A stretch of DNA of 64,000 nucleotides from Hypericum androsaemum (Eukaryota; Streptophyta; Magnoliopsida; Malpighiales; Hypericaceae). Under the pieces are notes generated by a model that was not told the DNA's origin, searched no databases, and saw nothing but the letters and a program-made list of their open reading frames with translations. Shown here in pieces: positions 12,201 to 23,532 of the stretch; positions within the stretch are counted from its first letter, which is position 1; the number at the start of each line of letters is the position of its first letter. The stretch lies in contig OZ023190.1 of NCBI GenBank assembly GCA_963995505.1, forward strand, positions 4,978,516-5,042,515, written 5' to 3'. The translations under genes and the position numbers were made by a program.

Positions 12201-13088
12201 AATTTAATTAGACTTGATTGAAAAGCACAAAAAGTTGTTTTTTTAAATCTAGTTCACCCATTCCCCTCTCAAGTTAGTTTAATTTTAAGCAAATTCTTGT
12301 CGTTACATTGTGTCCAATGAACCTCAAAACAGGTTAAGGTGTATAAGTTGCTGCCTCTGAAGTATTGGGCTACAATGTTTACTTGCATAATGGCTTGCGT
12401 CCAAGGCGCTGTTATTGGCCTAATTATGGATAGAAGCAACGAATCTTGGAAGCTCGGATGGAATTTGCAACTTGTTGCTATACTCTATTCGGTAAGTTTA
12501 AATTGAAATCAATTGTTAGCCTAAAAGTCTAGGTTAATCCTTCGAAATAATCACACAATAAATGGCATCTATATAGGGAGCACTGTCCACGGCAGCATCT
12601 TTTTGTCTGATGGCTTTCGCTATCTCGAGACAAGGCCCAGCTTATCCTGCCATGTTCAATCCATTGGCATTGGTTTTTACGGTGATTTTAGAATCTCTTT
12701 TACTTGGCACGTCAATCACTCTAGGCATGTACGACTTCTCTTTTTTTCCCCTTTCCAAATTGCTTTTAATAAAGTTCAAAAACTATTGCTTTTAATGACC
12801 CCTAAAAAAAATTGCTTTTAATAAAGTTCAAAAACTATTTCTTTTAATTTTTCTTCCATAAAACCTAATCATATATTGGTCTATCATACAAATTTATGAT
12901 GCAGGATAATTGGAATGATCTTGATGCTTATTGGGTTGTATTCTTTCCTTATTGGAAAAAAGAAGGAGATGAAAAAGTTGACAGCGACCAGAGTGGAGAA
13001 TGAAGAAACAATTACCGTGGCAATTAATTCAGAAATGGACGAACCAACTGGTGTACAAAATTCTGATAATTCATTAGTCCCAAGATAG
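9233..13088 (+). CDS. WAT1-related (EamA/MtN21-type) transporter, copy 3, intact
   Basis: Seven exons parallel to copy 2: 9233..9432, 10123..10185, 11284..11400, 11484..11718, 12333..12491, 12577..12728 and 12905..13088. The five inner exons match copy 2 in length exactly (63, 117, 235, 159, 152 bp). The model encodes 369 residues. The N-terminus is shorter than in copy 2 (MAETEKSGWLVSSQ), otherwise the sequence is closely similar, including GLYKGKLFNLGHRH and the terminal helix IIGMILMLIGLYSFLIG. No lesion was seen. The tail DNSLVPR is shorter than the copy-2 end. Intron 2 carries a TIR element and intron 6 a short tandem duplication. Predicted to be a multi-pass membrane transporter; substrate unknown. 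Confidence 0.88.
10408..10808. mobile_element. 401-bp TIR element in intron 2 of WAT1 copy 3
   Basis: The ends are inverted (GTATGGATTGGGCACGGA and, reverse-complemented, GAGTGGATTGAGTACGGA). A perfect 13-bp direct repeat CCATAAGATATGG flanks it (10395..10407 and 10809..10821). Inside are repeated motifs such as TGCCATTATCACATAACTGC. A second copy lies at about 36750..37124. No coding capacity; a MITE-like non-autonomous DNA transposon. Confidence 0.75.
12760..12840 (+). repeat. Short tandem duplication in intron 6 of WAT1 copy 3
   Basis: TTGCTTTTAATAAAGTTCAA and the following bases occur twice about 50 bp apart, while copies 1 and 2 have it once. Confidence 0.75.
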
Positions 13089-13868
13089 AAGAGCTAGGAT
13101 AGCGAGGATGGAGCTGAAATATTTTCAATTAGACAAAAAAAATGCTTGGCCTGATCAAATTGGTGCATCATTTTAAGGTTATCATAATTATGTTAAGGTT
13201 TTTGTTATCATAATTAGGATTTGAAACGACTTTTGTTTTATCCCATCATTTTGGTGCACTTATGTTTGTTAATACAATCTCGTGTCGAATGATTAAATAT
13301 TTTTCCCATCTCTTCTCGAGAAAGAAATGAACTATTATTGTTTCGTAAAATTATTCTCAATTTCATATATAATAATTCAACCAAGATTTTTTTGTTATTT
13401 GAGAGAACGATACGCAGAAATCGAAAATTTGAAAGATCCTATCAAGAGAGAATTAGATTGGATTACGGAATTGATAAACAAAGCTCAGACCGTGCCAATT
13501 ATGTTTTGCCGGTAACGATGCTTTGGTCTGTGCTAAAATTTGTACCTCTTACAGTACATTCTGTCATTTGGTTTTAATTGAACAAACACTTTCAACTATG
13601 GTATCATGTACTAATATATTGGATGTCGCCAATTTCGAGAAGAATATGAAAATTCTTACGAGTAAGCCACCGAAATCGTCTTCGAAACATATGTGGCGTT
13701 GATTTCATATGGCTCGTTAACCCCAATCTACACCGTAAGCTCCTAAAAACTAGTTGGAGTGAGGCAGTAATCTTTCGATCGATTTGATCTTTTACAAGAT
13801 CAATGGAGTGGTGACACAACAATCTTTGCCTTTCGGTCTGAAATGGAACACTTCTAAATCATTCTTGA
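13089..13868. other. Spacer 3' of WAT1 copy 3
   Basis: The first 200 bp resemble the 3' flanks of copies 1 and 2, including the empty site (about 13212) of the MULE at 565. An open frame at 13327..13515 contains ERYAEIENLKDPIKREL. It has a coding-like look but no family I recognise and no convincing gene structure, so it is left unnamed. Confidence 0.4.
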
Positions 13869-14067
13869 TCACCTATGCAGTCGATATATCACTATCATTC
13901 TTCAAGAATGCAAAAGCATTGTCTTCCGTTAGCGATGCTTTTCGCAGTAGACTCTGCAGTCGATATATTATCTGATGTGGTCTGCAGAGTCTAGTACGAA
14001 AATCATCGCCGACAGAAAATGATGCTTTTGCATTCTTGAAGGTTGATAACGATACAGACTGCATAAG
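13869..14067. repeat. Long near-perfect inverted repeat (hairpin)
   Basis: The left arm, about 13873..13955 (CTTCAAGAATGCAAAAGCAT ... AGACTCTGCAG), is the reverse complement of the right arm, about 13980..14064, with roughly 80% identity and a loop of only about 25 bp. Transcription would give a stem of about 85 bp. It could be a MITE remnant or a small-RNA hairpin precursor. Confidence 0.7.
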
Positions 14068-14099
14068 CTCTTCGAATTGCTATTGATTATACCGAATTT

Positions 14100-14262
14100 C
14101 AGGTGACTTACTTATTCTGCATTGCTATCTTACCTCATTTGAGTTTAGCGAATCGACACTTAGTTCATACGAGTTTGGCTAATCGACACTTACATTATAC
14201 TAAATTTCAGATGACTAACTTATTCTGCGTTGATCATACTGAATTTCAGGTGACTAGCTTTA
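14100..14262 (+). repeat. Cluster of short direct repeats
   Basis: AATTTCAGGTGACT-type motifs occur three times (about 14096, 14205, 14240) and a 30-bp unit GAGTTTAGCGAATCGACACT occurs twice in tandem (about 14139 and 14169). Confidence 0.6.
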
Positions 14263-14435
14263 GGACACTAAATATGCAGTACAAATTCTGAGCTTTAAGA
14301 CAACAATTTTGTTTCATGGCCATCAAAGTTTTTGGCATCCATGGTTTGACCAATTCCAACCGTTATGTTTTTGGCAATTGGTTTCGGTATAGAAAATGCA
14401 GTGCCCTTCTCTTCGGAACTAGAGAAAGGAAGATG

Positions 14436-15530
14436 GCCCGAAAATTATTCTCTTTCCAGTCTCGCGCGACTCACAGAATTAAGACTATGTAGTTTTAAAT
14501 TAGAAATTTAGTATCTGTAATTTACACACATTTTTTCAGGGCAGGTCCCGAGTAACTGTCCAACCAACTAGGCATAAAATGGTATCGTTTTTTAGCCTTC
14601 GTGACGGACATGTGGCCAGTGACTGGGTTAAGTTGCTTATGACGTGTAATTCGGTAAATTACCTAAATAATCTTAATATTTTAAATACTTTTGTAAAAAC
14701 CCCAAATTTCATCTTCAACCTCATCCTCCTTTCAAAAAGCACAAAATCCTCCCTCCTTGAAGCTCCCTCAAGCTCTGAATCTAGGCCCCCACAGATATTA
14801 TCAACTTTTAAAAACCTCTCCTCCACCGCCCCCGCCGCCCGACTCGAAGTCAAAGGAGCGGCAACCTCTACGCAGTCACGTCATCCTCCTCGTCGGAGGT
14901 GAGGTTTTGCACTACGAATTTATCTCTGTTGGCCGCGCCTCCTCCTCCGAACTTGAACGACTCAATTGGCAGAGGAGGAGCATGAGACGACGCGACGTCG
15001 AGGACTCAGGACGGGTTGAACTGGTGCCGGTCCCGCTAGTCATCGGATATCTCCTCGAACACTCGCTTCTTCATCTCTCTCCTCTTCAAACCCTAGCCTC
15101 GTGGCTTTTCCCCCTAATTCGGACGGTCAAAGCTTACGGGACGGTGGTTTTAGGTTTATTTTAATTCAATTGTGGGGGGCTAATTTGGAGCATACAACAT
15201 CAGAGAAGTGGAGGAGGTGGGGGAATTCGGTACTGGATGTTCCTTGTTTGGTATCGCCTAATATTGGAGGTGATTTGAGATGAGAAAGAAATTTGTTGGT
15301 GCAGGTTGTTCTTCTTGCTGTTTCGTTCTTGGTCCCATTCACTTGTCACATGACCGCCAAGTAGGCTAAAAAATGATACCATTTTACACTTAGTTGGCGA
15401 GGTAGCTATCTTGGACTTTTCCGGAAAAAAAAAATGTAAACTACAGGGTATTAATTCTCAATTTAAAACTACATAGTCTTAATTCTGAAGACTGAAACCA
15501 AAGAGTACTAAATGTCACTTTTCCCAAATA
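14436..15530. mobile_element. Long-TIR DNA element (MULE-like), non-autonomous
   Basis: Left sequence AGAATTAAGACTATGTAG...AAATGGTATCGTTTTTTAGCC (about 14475..14640) matches the reverse complement of about 15330..15490, giving arms of roughly 150 bp or more. Similarity continues weakly outward. The interior (14.7-15.15 kb) is more GC-rich with open stretches but no recognised domain, as in Pack-MULEs. No convincing target duplication was found. Confidence 0.6.
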
Positions 15531-15655
15531 TAAAATTAATACTTCCACAAACATTATTTTAAATATAATTGTTAGCCTATAATCAAATGCGGTGCCCATC
15601 ATGTGATAATGGAATAATTCTCACCCAAATTATAGATTTAAAGTAGTACCTTCCG
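15526..15655 (+). repeat. Direct repeat, copy 1 (partner at 16895)
   Basis: About 125 bp including AATACTTCCACAAACATTAT and GCGGTGCCC(A/G)TCATGTGATA recur at 16895..17018 at roughly 90% identity, 1.37 kb downstream in the same orientation. Neither copy begins or ends like an LTR, so a local duplication is more likely than a retroelement. Confidence 0.75.
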
Positions 15656-15974
15656 AAAAATTTCAAATGACTAGATCAGCTTCAGAAATAAAAGAATGAT
15701 TAAAAGCAGGTTCAGATTCTCATTTTGGAGTGGTTAAAAATATTTTGTTTAACCAAAGTTGGTGAAAGAACAGGAGACATAAATTCACGGTTAAAGAAAT
15801 TTTGGATTCCAACGTAAAAAATATTATTAGAAAAACTGTTCTCTAAATAAAAACTTTGACAATGTTCCACTATGTATGATTGAGATTTTCCATAAAATAC
15901 AATTCAGATTCAATGCAATTATTTGAAGAACCATTTTCTAAACATTTTTGTTATCTTGCGAGTGGTTTATAGAA

Positions 15975-16613
15975 GGGGTGATCATTAATTGAATCCGATT
16001 CGGATTCAATGCGATTAGTAAAATTATGTGAAAAAGAAAAATAAAAAGGATTAAAATTTAAAAAGAGGGAGAAAATGGGAGGATTAAAATTTTAAAATTC
16101 TCTTTTACTTCCTTCCATTCTTCCAAATTAAAATAATTAAAATTCTCTAATTCTCTAATCTCTCTAATGATAATTTGATCTCTATAAGTACTCTCTCTTA
16201 AAGTTTATTAATTTAGTATTTTAGTCATGTAATTGTTGTTTTGGAGTCTTGCAATTATCCACTGGAGTAATAAAATACTTTTTACCTCTAAAAAAAGCTA
16301 TTTTAGTCATATTATTAGTTACATAATTAGTCTTATTATTTGTTCATAATTAGTGATATCACTCGATAAATTTTTTACCGATTTCTCCTTATCCTATTAT
16401 GAATCAAGTGATAAACATCGAGGAAGTAGTTCCACGGGGAACTAAAAAAAACTCAATAACTCGAAGTATCAAATTAAAAGAAATAAAAATGAATTTGAAT
16501 TCAAACGAATTTAATTCGAATTTGATTTGTTATTGGGTGAATTAAATTCGAATTTATAATTTTACTAATTCAAATTCGACAAATTATAATTTGAATTCAA
16601 TTCATGATCACCC
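15975..16613. mobile_element. AT-rich MITE-like element with GGGTGATCA ends
   Basis: GGGGTGATCATTAATTGAAT at the left is mirrored by GAATTCAATTCATGATCACC at the right. The right third is full of AATTCGAATT palindromes. Ends of this kind recall hAT-type MITEs, but no clean 8-bp duplication could be found. Confidence 0.45.
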
Positions 16614-16894
16614 TAAATAAACCTATCCCGTCTCTATTAAATTAGTCATCCGTCAGTAGCTTCTGAAAACCAAGAAACTCTTGGATACTATTTATAAATG
16701 ATTCTTCCAATAATACTTTGTCAATCCATCAAATTCAAACTAAAATAATCTTTAAAAAAAATTCAAATACCTTGTACCAAAGGAATTGATAAATGTCGTT
16801 TTGCATTAATTTTGCTTTAACATTATCTTACACAAAAAATTCTGAAGATGTTGTTTCTATCTGACTATTAATTGGAAACTCCAGATGAATCAAA

Positions 16895-17018
16895 ATATAA
16901 AACTAATACTTCCACAAACATTATTTTAAAGATAATTGTTAGCATATAATCAAGTGCGGTGCCCGTCATGTGATAATGGAATATCATTCTCTCCCAAATT
17001 ATAGATTTAAGGGCAAAT
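16895..17018 (+). repeat. Direct repeat, copy 2 (partner at 15526)
   Basis: Second copy of the duplication described at 15526. The intervening DNA holds the GGGTGATCA element. Confidence 0.75.
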
Positions 17019-17159
17019 TATTTTCGGACTCTAGAATTTGATTAAATAATTATTTCAGTTCCTCTTATTTGAAAATCAAAAATTCAGCCTCCTAGTTTAT
17101 TTTTACTGAAATCTGAGGCCCCTGCCATCAGAATCGTGAAAATTTTCCGACAAGGAGCA

Positions 17160-17340
17160 CCTGAAATAACAAATTTGCCCCTTAGTTAAAAAATAAAAAA
17201 ATTCTCTCTCCTTCCTCCCCTCCTCTCTCTCCGCGCCTCTTCTCTCTCCTCTCGTCTTCAACCCCATCTTCATCTTCAACCTCCTCCATCCCTAAAAAAA
17301 AAACCCATGAACATTCGAAACATCCTTCGATTTCTGTTAA
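17160..17340. repeat. Left arm of an inverted repeat surrounding the Copia element
   Basis: The pyrimidine-rich stretch ending CATCTTCAACCTCCTCCATC ... ACCCATGAACAT reappears in reverse complement at about 22930..23175 (CTTCAACCTCCTCC..., ACCCATGAACATCCG). The Copia element therefore probably inserted inside an older TIR element. Confidence 0.5.
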
Positions 17341-17690
17341 TTGTTAATAACTAGCGCTGCTGGCTCGGTTCAATTTGTTGTCCTCTTCCTCATGCAAAGT
17401 TTTCCAATTTCAGTTATTTGCATTTGGGTTCTTCCGTTCTGGGTTCATTGAATTGTGCTTGATTGGTTTACTGGTAAACCCTCGTGTTGCCACTCAGAAA
17501 GAGAGAAGATAGGACTGTAAAGATGGGTTTTTTAATATTTAATTTGGAGTGGTTTGGAAAAAATTAGATAGAGTAATTTTAACCAAGATTAGTCCTTTTA
17601 AGAACCCTAATAAGATGTGTTGCTGGCTCGGTTCAATTTGTTGTCTTTTACCTTTTCCCCTTTATTAGCTTTTTGTTAATTGTGGGAAGT

Positions 17691-18016
17691 TTTATCAGCG
17701 AACATCATGGTGCCAAACTCCCAGTCCGTAAAGGATAAGAGTCAGCTCACTATTGGATAAAAGAACATATATTTGTTAAGGGACAATATCCTCCTTTAGA
17801 GGAGTAATTTATGGAGTATTTTATGGCTGTCCCCCACCAATAGAAAGTAGTGCATATGCTGGCTGTATTTAACAAACTTTGTAACATATTTTCTCTTAAG
17901 CTCAGTACAGAGAAAAGAACGTAAAAATGAGGATGGTCCTTTTTCCCTCAACTTCTGCATCTTCTTCATCCTTTCTTCTCCACCAAAATTTTAGTTTTTA
18001 AGGCCATTCTTCAACA
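17691..18016 (+). repeat. Copia 5' LTR
   Basis: 326 bp, starting TTTATCAGCG and ending TCTTCAACA, with five differences from the 3' LTR. It contains TATTTAACAAACTTTG-like promoter sequence and ends directly before the PBS. Confidence 0.92.
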
Positions 18017-18029
18017 TGGTATCAGAGCC
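18017..18029 (+). other. Copia primer-binding site (tRNA-Met)
   Basis: TGGTATCAGAGCC immediately after the 5' LTR matches the 3' end complement of plant initiator tRNA-Met. Confidence 0.92.
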
Positions 18030-18076
18030 ACTGGTTCATTACTAGTTAGCCTTTTCTTTTGAAGAATCCTTCAACC

Positions 18077-21000
18077 ATGGAGAGCACCGCCACCGTATCC
18101 ACAATTAGAAGTTCAACGACCACACACGTAGAGGAAGCAGATGCGTACTACCTACACCCTAATGAAAGCCCTGCCATTGTTCTGGTAACTCCTCTTCTTA
18201 ATGAACACAATCATCTCTCTTGGAGTAGGGCTGTAGAGATGGCTTTGTGGTCTAAACACAAGATAGGTTTTATTGATGGTAGTATTACGGCTCCCTCACC
18301 CACTGATTCCCGTTATGTCTCTTGGAAACAAAATAACACGATGATCACTAGTTGGATCATACGCTCAGTAGAGCCAAGGATAGCTCAAAGTGTTATGTGG
18401 TTTGATTCAGCATTTGATTTGTGGGAAGATTTAAAGGATAGGTATGGTAGAGGTGATGCTATGCATACTTCTAATCTGCAAGCAGAGATATTTGGTTTAA
18501 GACAGGGTGCCTTGAGTGTTTCAGATTACTTTTCTCAATATAGGACTTTATGGGATCAACTGGAACAATATACACCACATCCTCATTGTAAATGTGTACC
18601 AAATGCTGATCCTAATCAATGTGAGCTTTATCGAGTTGTTAAAAGGTACAGGTCTAATGACCAGATTGTTGGTTTTCTTCGTGGATTAAATGAGAACTAC
18701 TCACATGTTTGTGAGCAAGTTTTAATGATGGATCCTCTCCCTAATATCAGTAGAGTGCTCTTTTTGACTCTACAACAAGAACGAAGGATGATGAACCCTG
18801 CTCACATTGTCTCACCTGTTGCAAACCTCGTATCTGAGGTACCTAATCCTGCACTTGCTGTACAAAGTGGAAATGGTAACAAGAAGTTTTGGAATACCAG
18901 CAATCGACCACAATGTACTTATTGCAATAGAACATGCCACACAATTGACAAATGCTTCAAGAAGCATAGTTTTCCTCCAAATTATCGTCAAAGGGGTGCA
19001 GGCTCAAATGCTCCTTCTGGAAACAACAATCAAGGTAGAGGCAATTTTCACTCCGTGAATGCAGCTGGGACTGGCATAGGGCAATCTGGTTCCACTCCAT
19101 CTCAAGGTTTTATTGCAGAATTCAATAAGCTTGAACTCTCTGCTGATCAATACAATGGACTTCGTTCTTTGGTTCATCAAGTAAGACCTAATTCTAACAA
19201 CGGAGCACCTCTAGCGCCTGCAATTGCTTCTGTAGTATCCTCTGCTGCAACTTTGTCATCAGGTATATTTTGCTCTGCTAGTCCCACGACTTCTAACCTA
19301 TTCTATGGAAAATGGATTCTTGATTCAGGCGCAACCGATCATATTGCTTGTTCTACTACATCTTTTCTTACTATGACTCCAGTTTCTGGTGTTTATGTTG
19401 GACTTCCTACTGGACAGAAAACAGTGGTCACACACATCGGCTTAGTTCAACTGAATTCTCTTCTCCAGCTAACTAATGTATTGCTTGTTCCTGATTTTCA
19501 ATTCAACTTAGTCTCAATCAGCAGACTCCTTCATCACATGCCTTACTCACTTGTCTTTGAGGGTGCTACTTGTGTTATACAGGACCTGCAATGTTCGAGA
19601 ATGATTGGTGAGGCCAAACAAATAGATGGACTCTACCTGCTTGAGGCGGAGACTCAGAAGTCCTTGGAGTCAAAGTCTGTTCACGTGTCTAGTTCCATTC
19701 ATCTTATTCACAATGACCAGGATCTATGGCATTGTCGCATGGGCCACATACCTTCTTCTTGGCTTCAAGTTTTACAGCAATATTATCCTAGTATTTCCTC
19801 TAAGATTACCAAGCATTGTGATGTCTGTCATTTAGCTAAAGATAAGCGTCTTTCATTTCTGTCTAGTGACTCTAGAGCTACTACCAAATTCCAAATCTTG
19901 CATGCGGATGTTTGGGGCAAGTATAGTTTGCCTTCTTATGACGGTTACCAATACTTTCTCACCTTAGTAGATGACTTTTCCAGATCAGTCTGGGTATTTT
20001 TGATGAAGGTTAAATCTGAAGTATCCACAATTCTCCCTACCTTTTTTGATAGAATCAGTTCAATACAACCATCAAAACCATTAGAACTGACCAAGGATCT
20101 GAATTTTTTCTAAGGGGATTCTATCATGCTAAAGCGATTATCCATGAGATAACTTGTCGATACACGCCTCAACAAAATGGACGTGTTGAGCGTAAACATC
20201 GACATCTTTTAAACGTTGCTAGATCCTTGCTTATCTATGCTCATTTACCTCTTGTCTTTTGGAGTGAATCGATTTTACATGCTGCTCATCTCTTAAATCG
20301 AGTACCTTCTCCGCTGCTTGGTGAGAAAACTCCTCACGAGCTCCTCTATAATACCAAACCTGAACTTGGTCATCTCAAAGTCTTTGGATGTCTCTGTTAT
20401 GTAGCCACCATCGCTACTCATCGAACCAAATTTGATCCCCGATCTACACCTGATGTCTTCTTTGGATATCCTACTGGAATCAAAGGATATAAAGTGTATG
20501 ATCTTAGTAGTCATCAAGTCCTAATCTCTCGTGATGTACAATTCCACGAGAACATCTTCCCTTTCCAAAATCAATGGCTTTACTCTCCAGCCATTTTTCA
20601 GCCTTATAATCCCAGTGACTTGGTTCTTCCATTAACAAGTCATTTGACAGATGATCTTACCTTTTCTAATACTTCTAGGGAACCTGACTCTCCTCTTAGT
20701 CCTTCCTTTGAGCCTCTTACGTCCCCGTCGCCTACAAGGATAGTGGATCCTATACCACCTTCTGATGCTCCTCTGCCTCGTAACCCAAGAGTCCGACGAC
20801 CACCTACGTACCTCACAGATTATATCTGCGGTGCAATTATTGGCCACACTAATCATTCTCGATACAATAGCAGGTCATCTTCTTATCCTCTCTCAGCTTA
20901 TTTTGGTCTAACTGGATTGTCATCATCTCATCAAGCATTCAGTATTCAGCTTCTTCACGCTCATGAACTGAAGAACTTTAAAGAGGCAGCAACTTCACCT

Positions 21001-22643
21001 GATTGGATCACAGCAATGCAATCAGAACTTACAGCTTTGCAAGATAACAAGACATGGCATCTTGTTTCGCTTCCTCCAGAGAAGAAACCCATTGGTTGCA
21101 AGTGGGTTTATAAAGTGAAGTTAAATTCGGATGGCTCTGTGGAATGATACAAGGCACGACTTGTAGCTAAAGACTATAATCAAGCTTATGGCATTGACTT
21201 CCTTGATACTTTTTCACCAGTTGCTAAACTTACTACTGTGCGATTGCTTATTGTCGTTGCTATCCAACACGGGTGGTATCTACACCAACTCGATGTGAAC
21301 AATGCCTTTCTTAATGGTGATTTGAATAAGGAAGTATACATGACTCTCCCATCTGGTCTGGTCATTTCTCCATCTAATTCTGGTAAAGTTTGCCATCTCC
21401 AGCGTTCCATTTATGGTCTTAAACAGGCAAACCGTCAATGGTTCGCTAAGCTCACCTCCACATTGCTGAATCAAGGTTTTACTCAATCACATTCTGATTA
21501 TTCCCTCTTTACTCGACAATCAGGATCAGCTTTTGTTGTACTTCTTATCTATGTCGACGACATCATTCTTTGTTGGAATGATCTTGCTCACTTAGGCCGC
21601 ATCAAGTCAGCTCTCAATCAACTATTTTGCCTCAAGAATTTAGGGGATTTAAAATATTTTTTTGGGGTTGAAGTGGCTCGCAACGATAATGGTGTTCATC
21701 TGAGTCAAAAGAAATATTTGTTGGACATTCTTAAGGACTCTGGCTATATTGGCAGTAAACCTGCTTCAACTCCAATAGAAGTAAATTGTAACTTGAGTGC
21801 AGAACATGGCATTCCTTCTTGATGATAAATCCCGAACTGGATACAGATGATCATGATTTTTCCATTGAACATGATCAACCAGTTTCTTCTTATACTTATC
21901 GACAACTCGTTGGTCGACTTCTCTATCTTACTATAACACGGCTGGATATAAACTTTGTTGTCCAACAACTCAGTCAATTCATGGCCCATCCTACAGATAT
22001 TCATTTAAAAGCTGCCTTTCATGTTCTTCGTTATTTGAAGGGACATCCGGGTGATGGTCTTTTCTTCTCTAAAACAGGTTCAGTTCAACTCAAAGCTTTC
22101 TGTGATAGTAATTACGGAAAATGTGAGGATTCTCGACGATCAGTCACTGGCTTTGCTGTTTTTCTTGGAGATTCTCTTATATCATGGAGTGCTAAGAAAC
22201 AGACTACAGTTTTTCGTTCCTCCTTTGAAATGGAATATAGAGCTCTCGCCCTCTTAACTTGTGAGTTACGTTAGTTGACTTATCTTCTTCGCGACCTCCA
22301 TCTTCCTCCAGCTGGTCCAAGTTTGATCTATTGTGACAGTCAATCTGTAATATATATTGCTGAGAATCCGGTATTTCATCAACGAACGAAGCATATTGAG
22401 ATTGATTGCCATACCGTTCGTGACGATCTTCAAGCCGGTAAAATCAAGCTTTTCCACGTTCCTACGGACATTCAACTTGCTGATATCTTCACCAAACCTC
22501 TCTCTGTTGGTCGTCACAACTTATTAGCGTCCAAGCTTGGAATGGTGAACATTCACCTTCCAGCTTGTGGGGGTGTATCAGCGAACATCATGGTGCCAAA
22601 CTCCCATTCCGTAAAGGACAAGAGTCAGCTCACTATTGGATAA
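18077..22643 (+). pseudogene. Copia gag-pol, broken
   Basis: The first in-frame ATG is 18077. Gag carries a zinc knuckle (CTYCNRTCHTIDKC, about 18911..18952). Protease follows with WILDSGATDHI (about 19315), then the integrase zinc region (H...H...C..C, about 19730..19830) and the integrase core (HADVWG). Reverse transcriptase has YVDDIIL (about 21552), and RNase H begins at CDSNYGK. Lesions: a frameshift near 20055 in the integrase core, a TGA at 21145..21147 in place of an Arg codon before KARLVAK, a frameshift near 21820 in the RT/RNase H connection, and a TAG at 22272..22274 in RNase H. The last frame runs past the start of the 3' LTR to 22643. Confidence 0.9.
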
Positions 22644-22899
22644 AAGAACATATATTTGTTAAGGGACAATATCCTCCTTTAGAGGAGTAATTTATGGAGT
22701 ATTTTATGGGTGTCCCCCACCAATAGAAAGTAGTGCATATGCTGGCTGTATTTAACAAACTTTGTAACATATTTTCTCTTAAGCTCAGTACAGAGAAAAG
22801 AACGTAAAAATGAGGATGGTCCTTTTTCCCTCAACTTCTGCATCTTCTTCATCCTTTCTTCTCCACCAAAATTTTAGTTTTTAAGGTCATTCTTCAACA
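22574..22899 (+). repeat. Copia 3' LTR
   Basis: 326 bp beginning TGTATCAGCG and ending TCTTCAACA. Right-hand flank is AGAACTATAC. Confidence 0.92.
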
Positions 22900-22929
22900 A
22901 GAACTATACTGTATTCAATTTCTGTTGAA

Positions 22930-23175
22930 GGAGAGATGGAGGAGAGGTACGAGAGAGGGATAAAGGGGGAAGACGAGGGAGAGGGAGGAGGAGAGAGAAT
23001 TAGTAATATTTCTTAGGGATGTTTAATCGGATGTTCATGGGTATTTATTTAATTTGATATTTTTTGGAAATTAGTTAGATAATTTTGTGTGTTAATTATT
23101 TTTCTTAAGGAAGGAGGAGGTTGAAGATAAGAGGGGAGAGAGAAGGGTAGAGAGAGGAGGAAAGAGAGAGAAATT
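22930..23175. repeat. Right arm of the inverted repeat surrounding the Copia element
   Basis: Purine-rich sequence (GAAGGAGGAGGTTGAAGAT, CGGATGTTCATGGGTATT) complementary to 17160..17340. Confidence 0.5.
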
Positions 23176-23179
23176 TTTT

Positions 23180-23458
23180 TGATCCTAGCTCTCATTTGCG
23201 TGCATCTACGCATTCAAATGCTCGATTGCACTAGGTCGCGTCTATGATGTTTGTGTTTGTTAGTCGACTTTTGTTTCGGCAGTTATCCATTTAGGTCGTT
23301 AGCTCTCGTAGCTTTTCGACAGAACTTGGCCTTTACCCATGCTATTTTGTTGTCTTCGGACTGATATCTTTTATCTTTTACTTGTCTTTATTGTATGTCT
23401 ATGTATTTCTTTTTCTCGTATTGTAACCTGTTTGTTTCGCACCATCCTTCTAAAAAAA
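23180..23458 (+). mobile_element. Possible LINE 3' tail
   Basis: A T-rich untranslated-looking stretch ends CTCGTATTGTAACCTGTTTG ... CCATCCTTCT followed by eight A residues, the style of plant L1 3' ends. No ORF and no clear target duplication. Confidence 0.3.
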
Positions 23459-23524
23459 ATAGTAATTAAAAGAGGAAAAGAGAAAAGCAGAGAGACACGT
23501 ATATAGGCCCCCCCCTCCTCTGGC

Positions 23525-23532
23525 GACGTGGC
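23525..23532 (+). promoter_or_regulatory. G-box/ABRE-like element upstream of NAC gene
   Basis: GACGTGGC about 300 bp before the NAC start codon contains the ACGTG core bound by bZIP/bHLH factors. Another CCACGTAC is at about 23671. Function is inferred only from motif and position. Confidence 0.35.

Larger units (their letters stand above)
17691..22899 (+). mobile_element. Ty1/Copia LTR retrotransposon, full length, recently inserted, coding-defective
   Basis: Two 326-bp LTRs (17691..18016 and 22574..22899) differ at only five positions by eye, about 98.5% identical. A primer-binding site TGGTATCAGAGC complementary to initiator tRNA-Met follows the 5' LTR directly. A purine tract CTTGTGGGGG precedes the 3' LTR. 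Domain order is gag, protease, integrase, reverse transcriptase, RNase H, i.e. Copia. The 3' LTR starts TG; the 5' LTR starts TT, apparently a mutation. No convincing 5-bp target duplication was seen. The frame is broken at least four times, so it cannot now encode its own machinery. Confidence 0.95.

Noticed and set aside
13327..13577. Two overlapping short open frames 3' of WAT1 copy 3
   Set aside because: No family resemblance, no splice-supported continuation and no conservation in the other WAT1 flanks; left as unexplained spacer.
17686..22904. 5-bp target duplication for the Copia element
   Set aside because: Flanks GAAGT and AGAAC do not match; the ends may have mutated or the insertion was followed by rearrangement.
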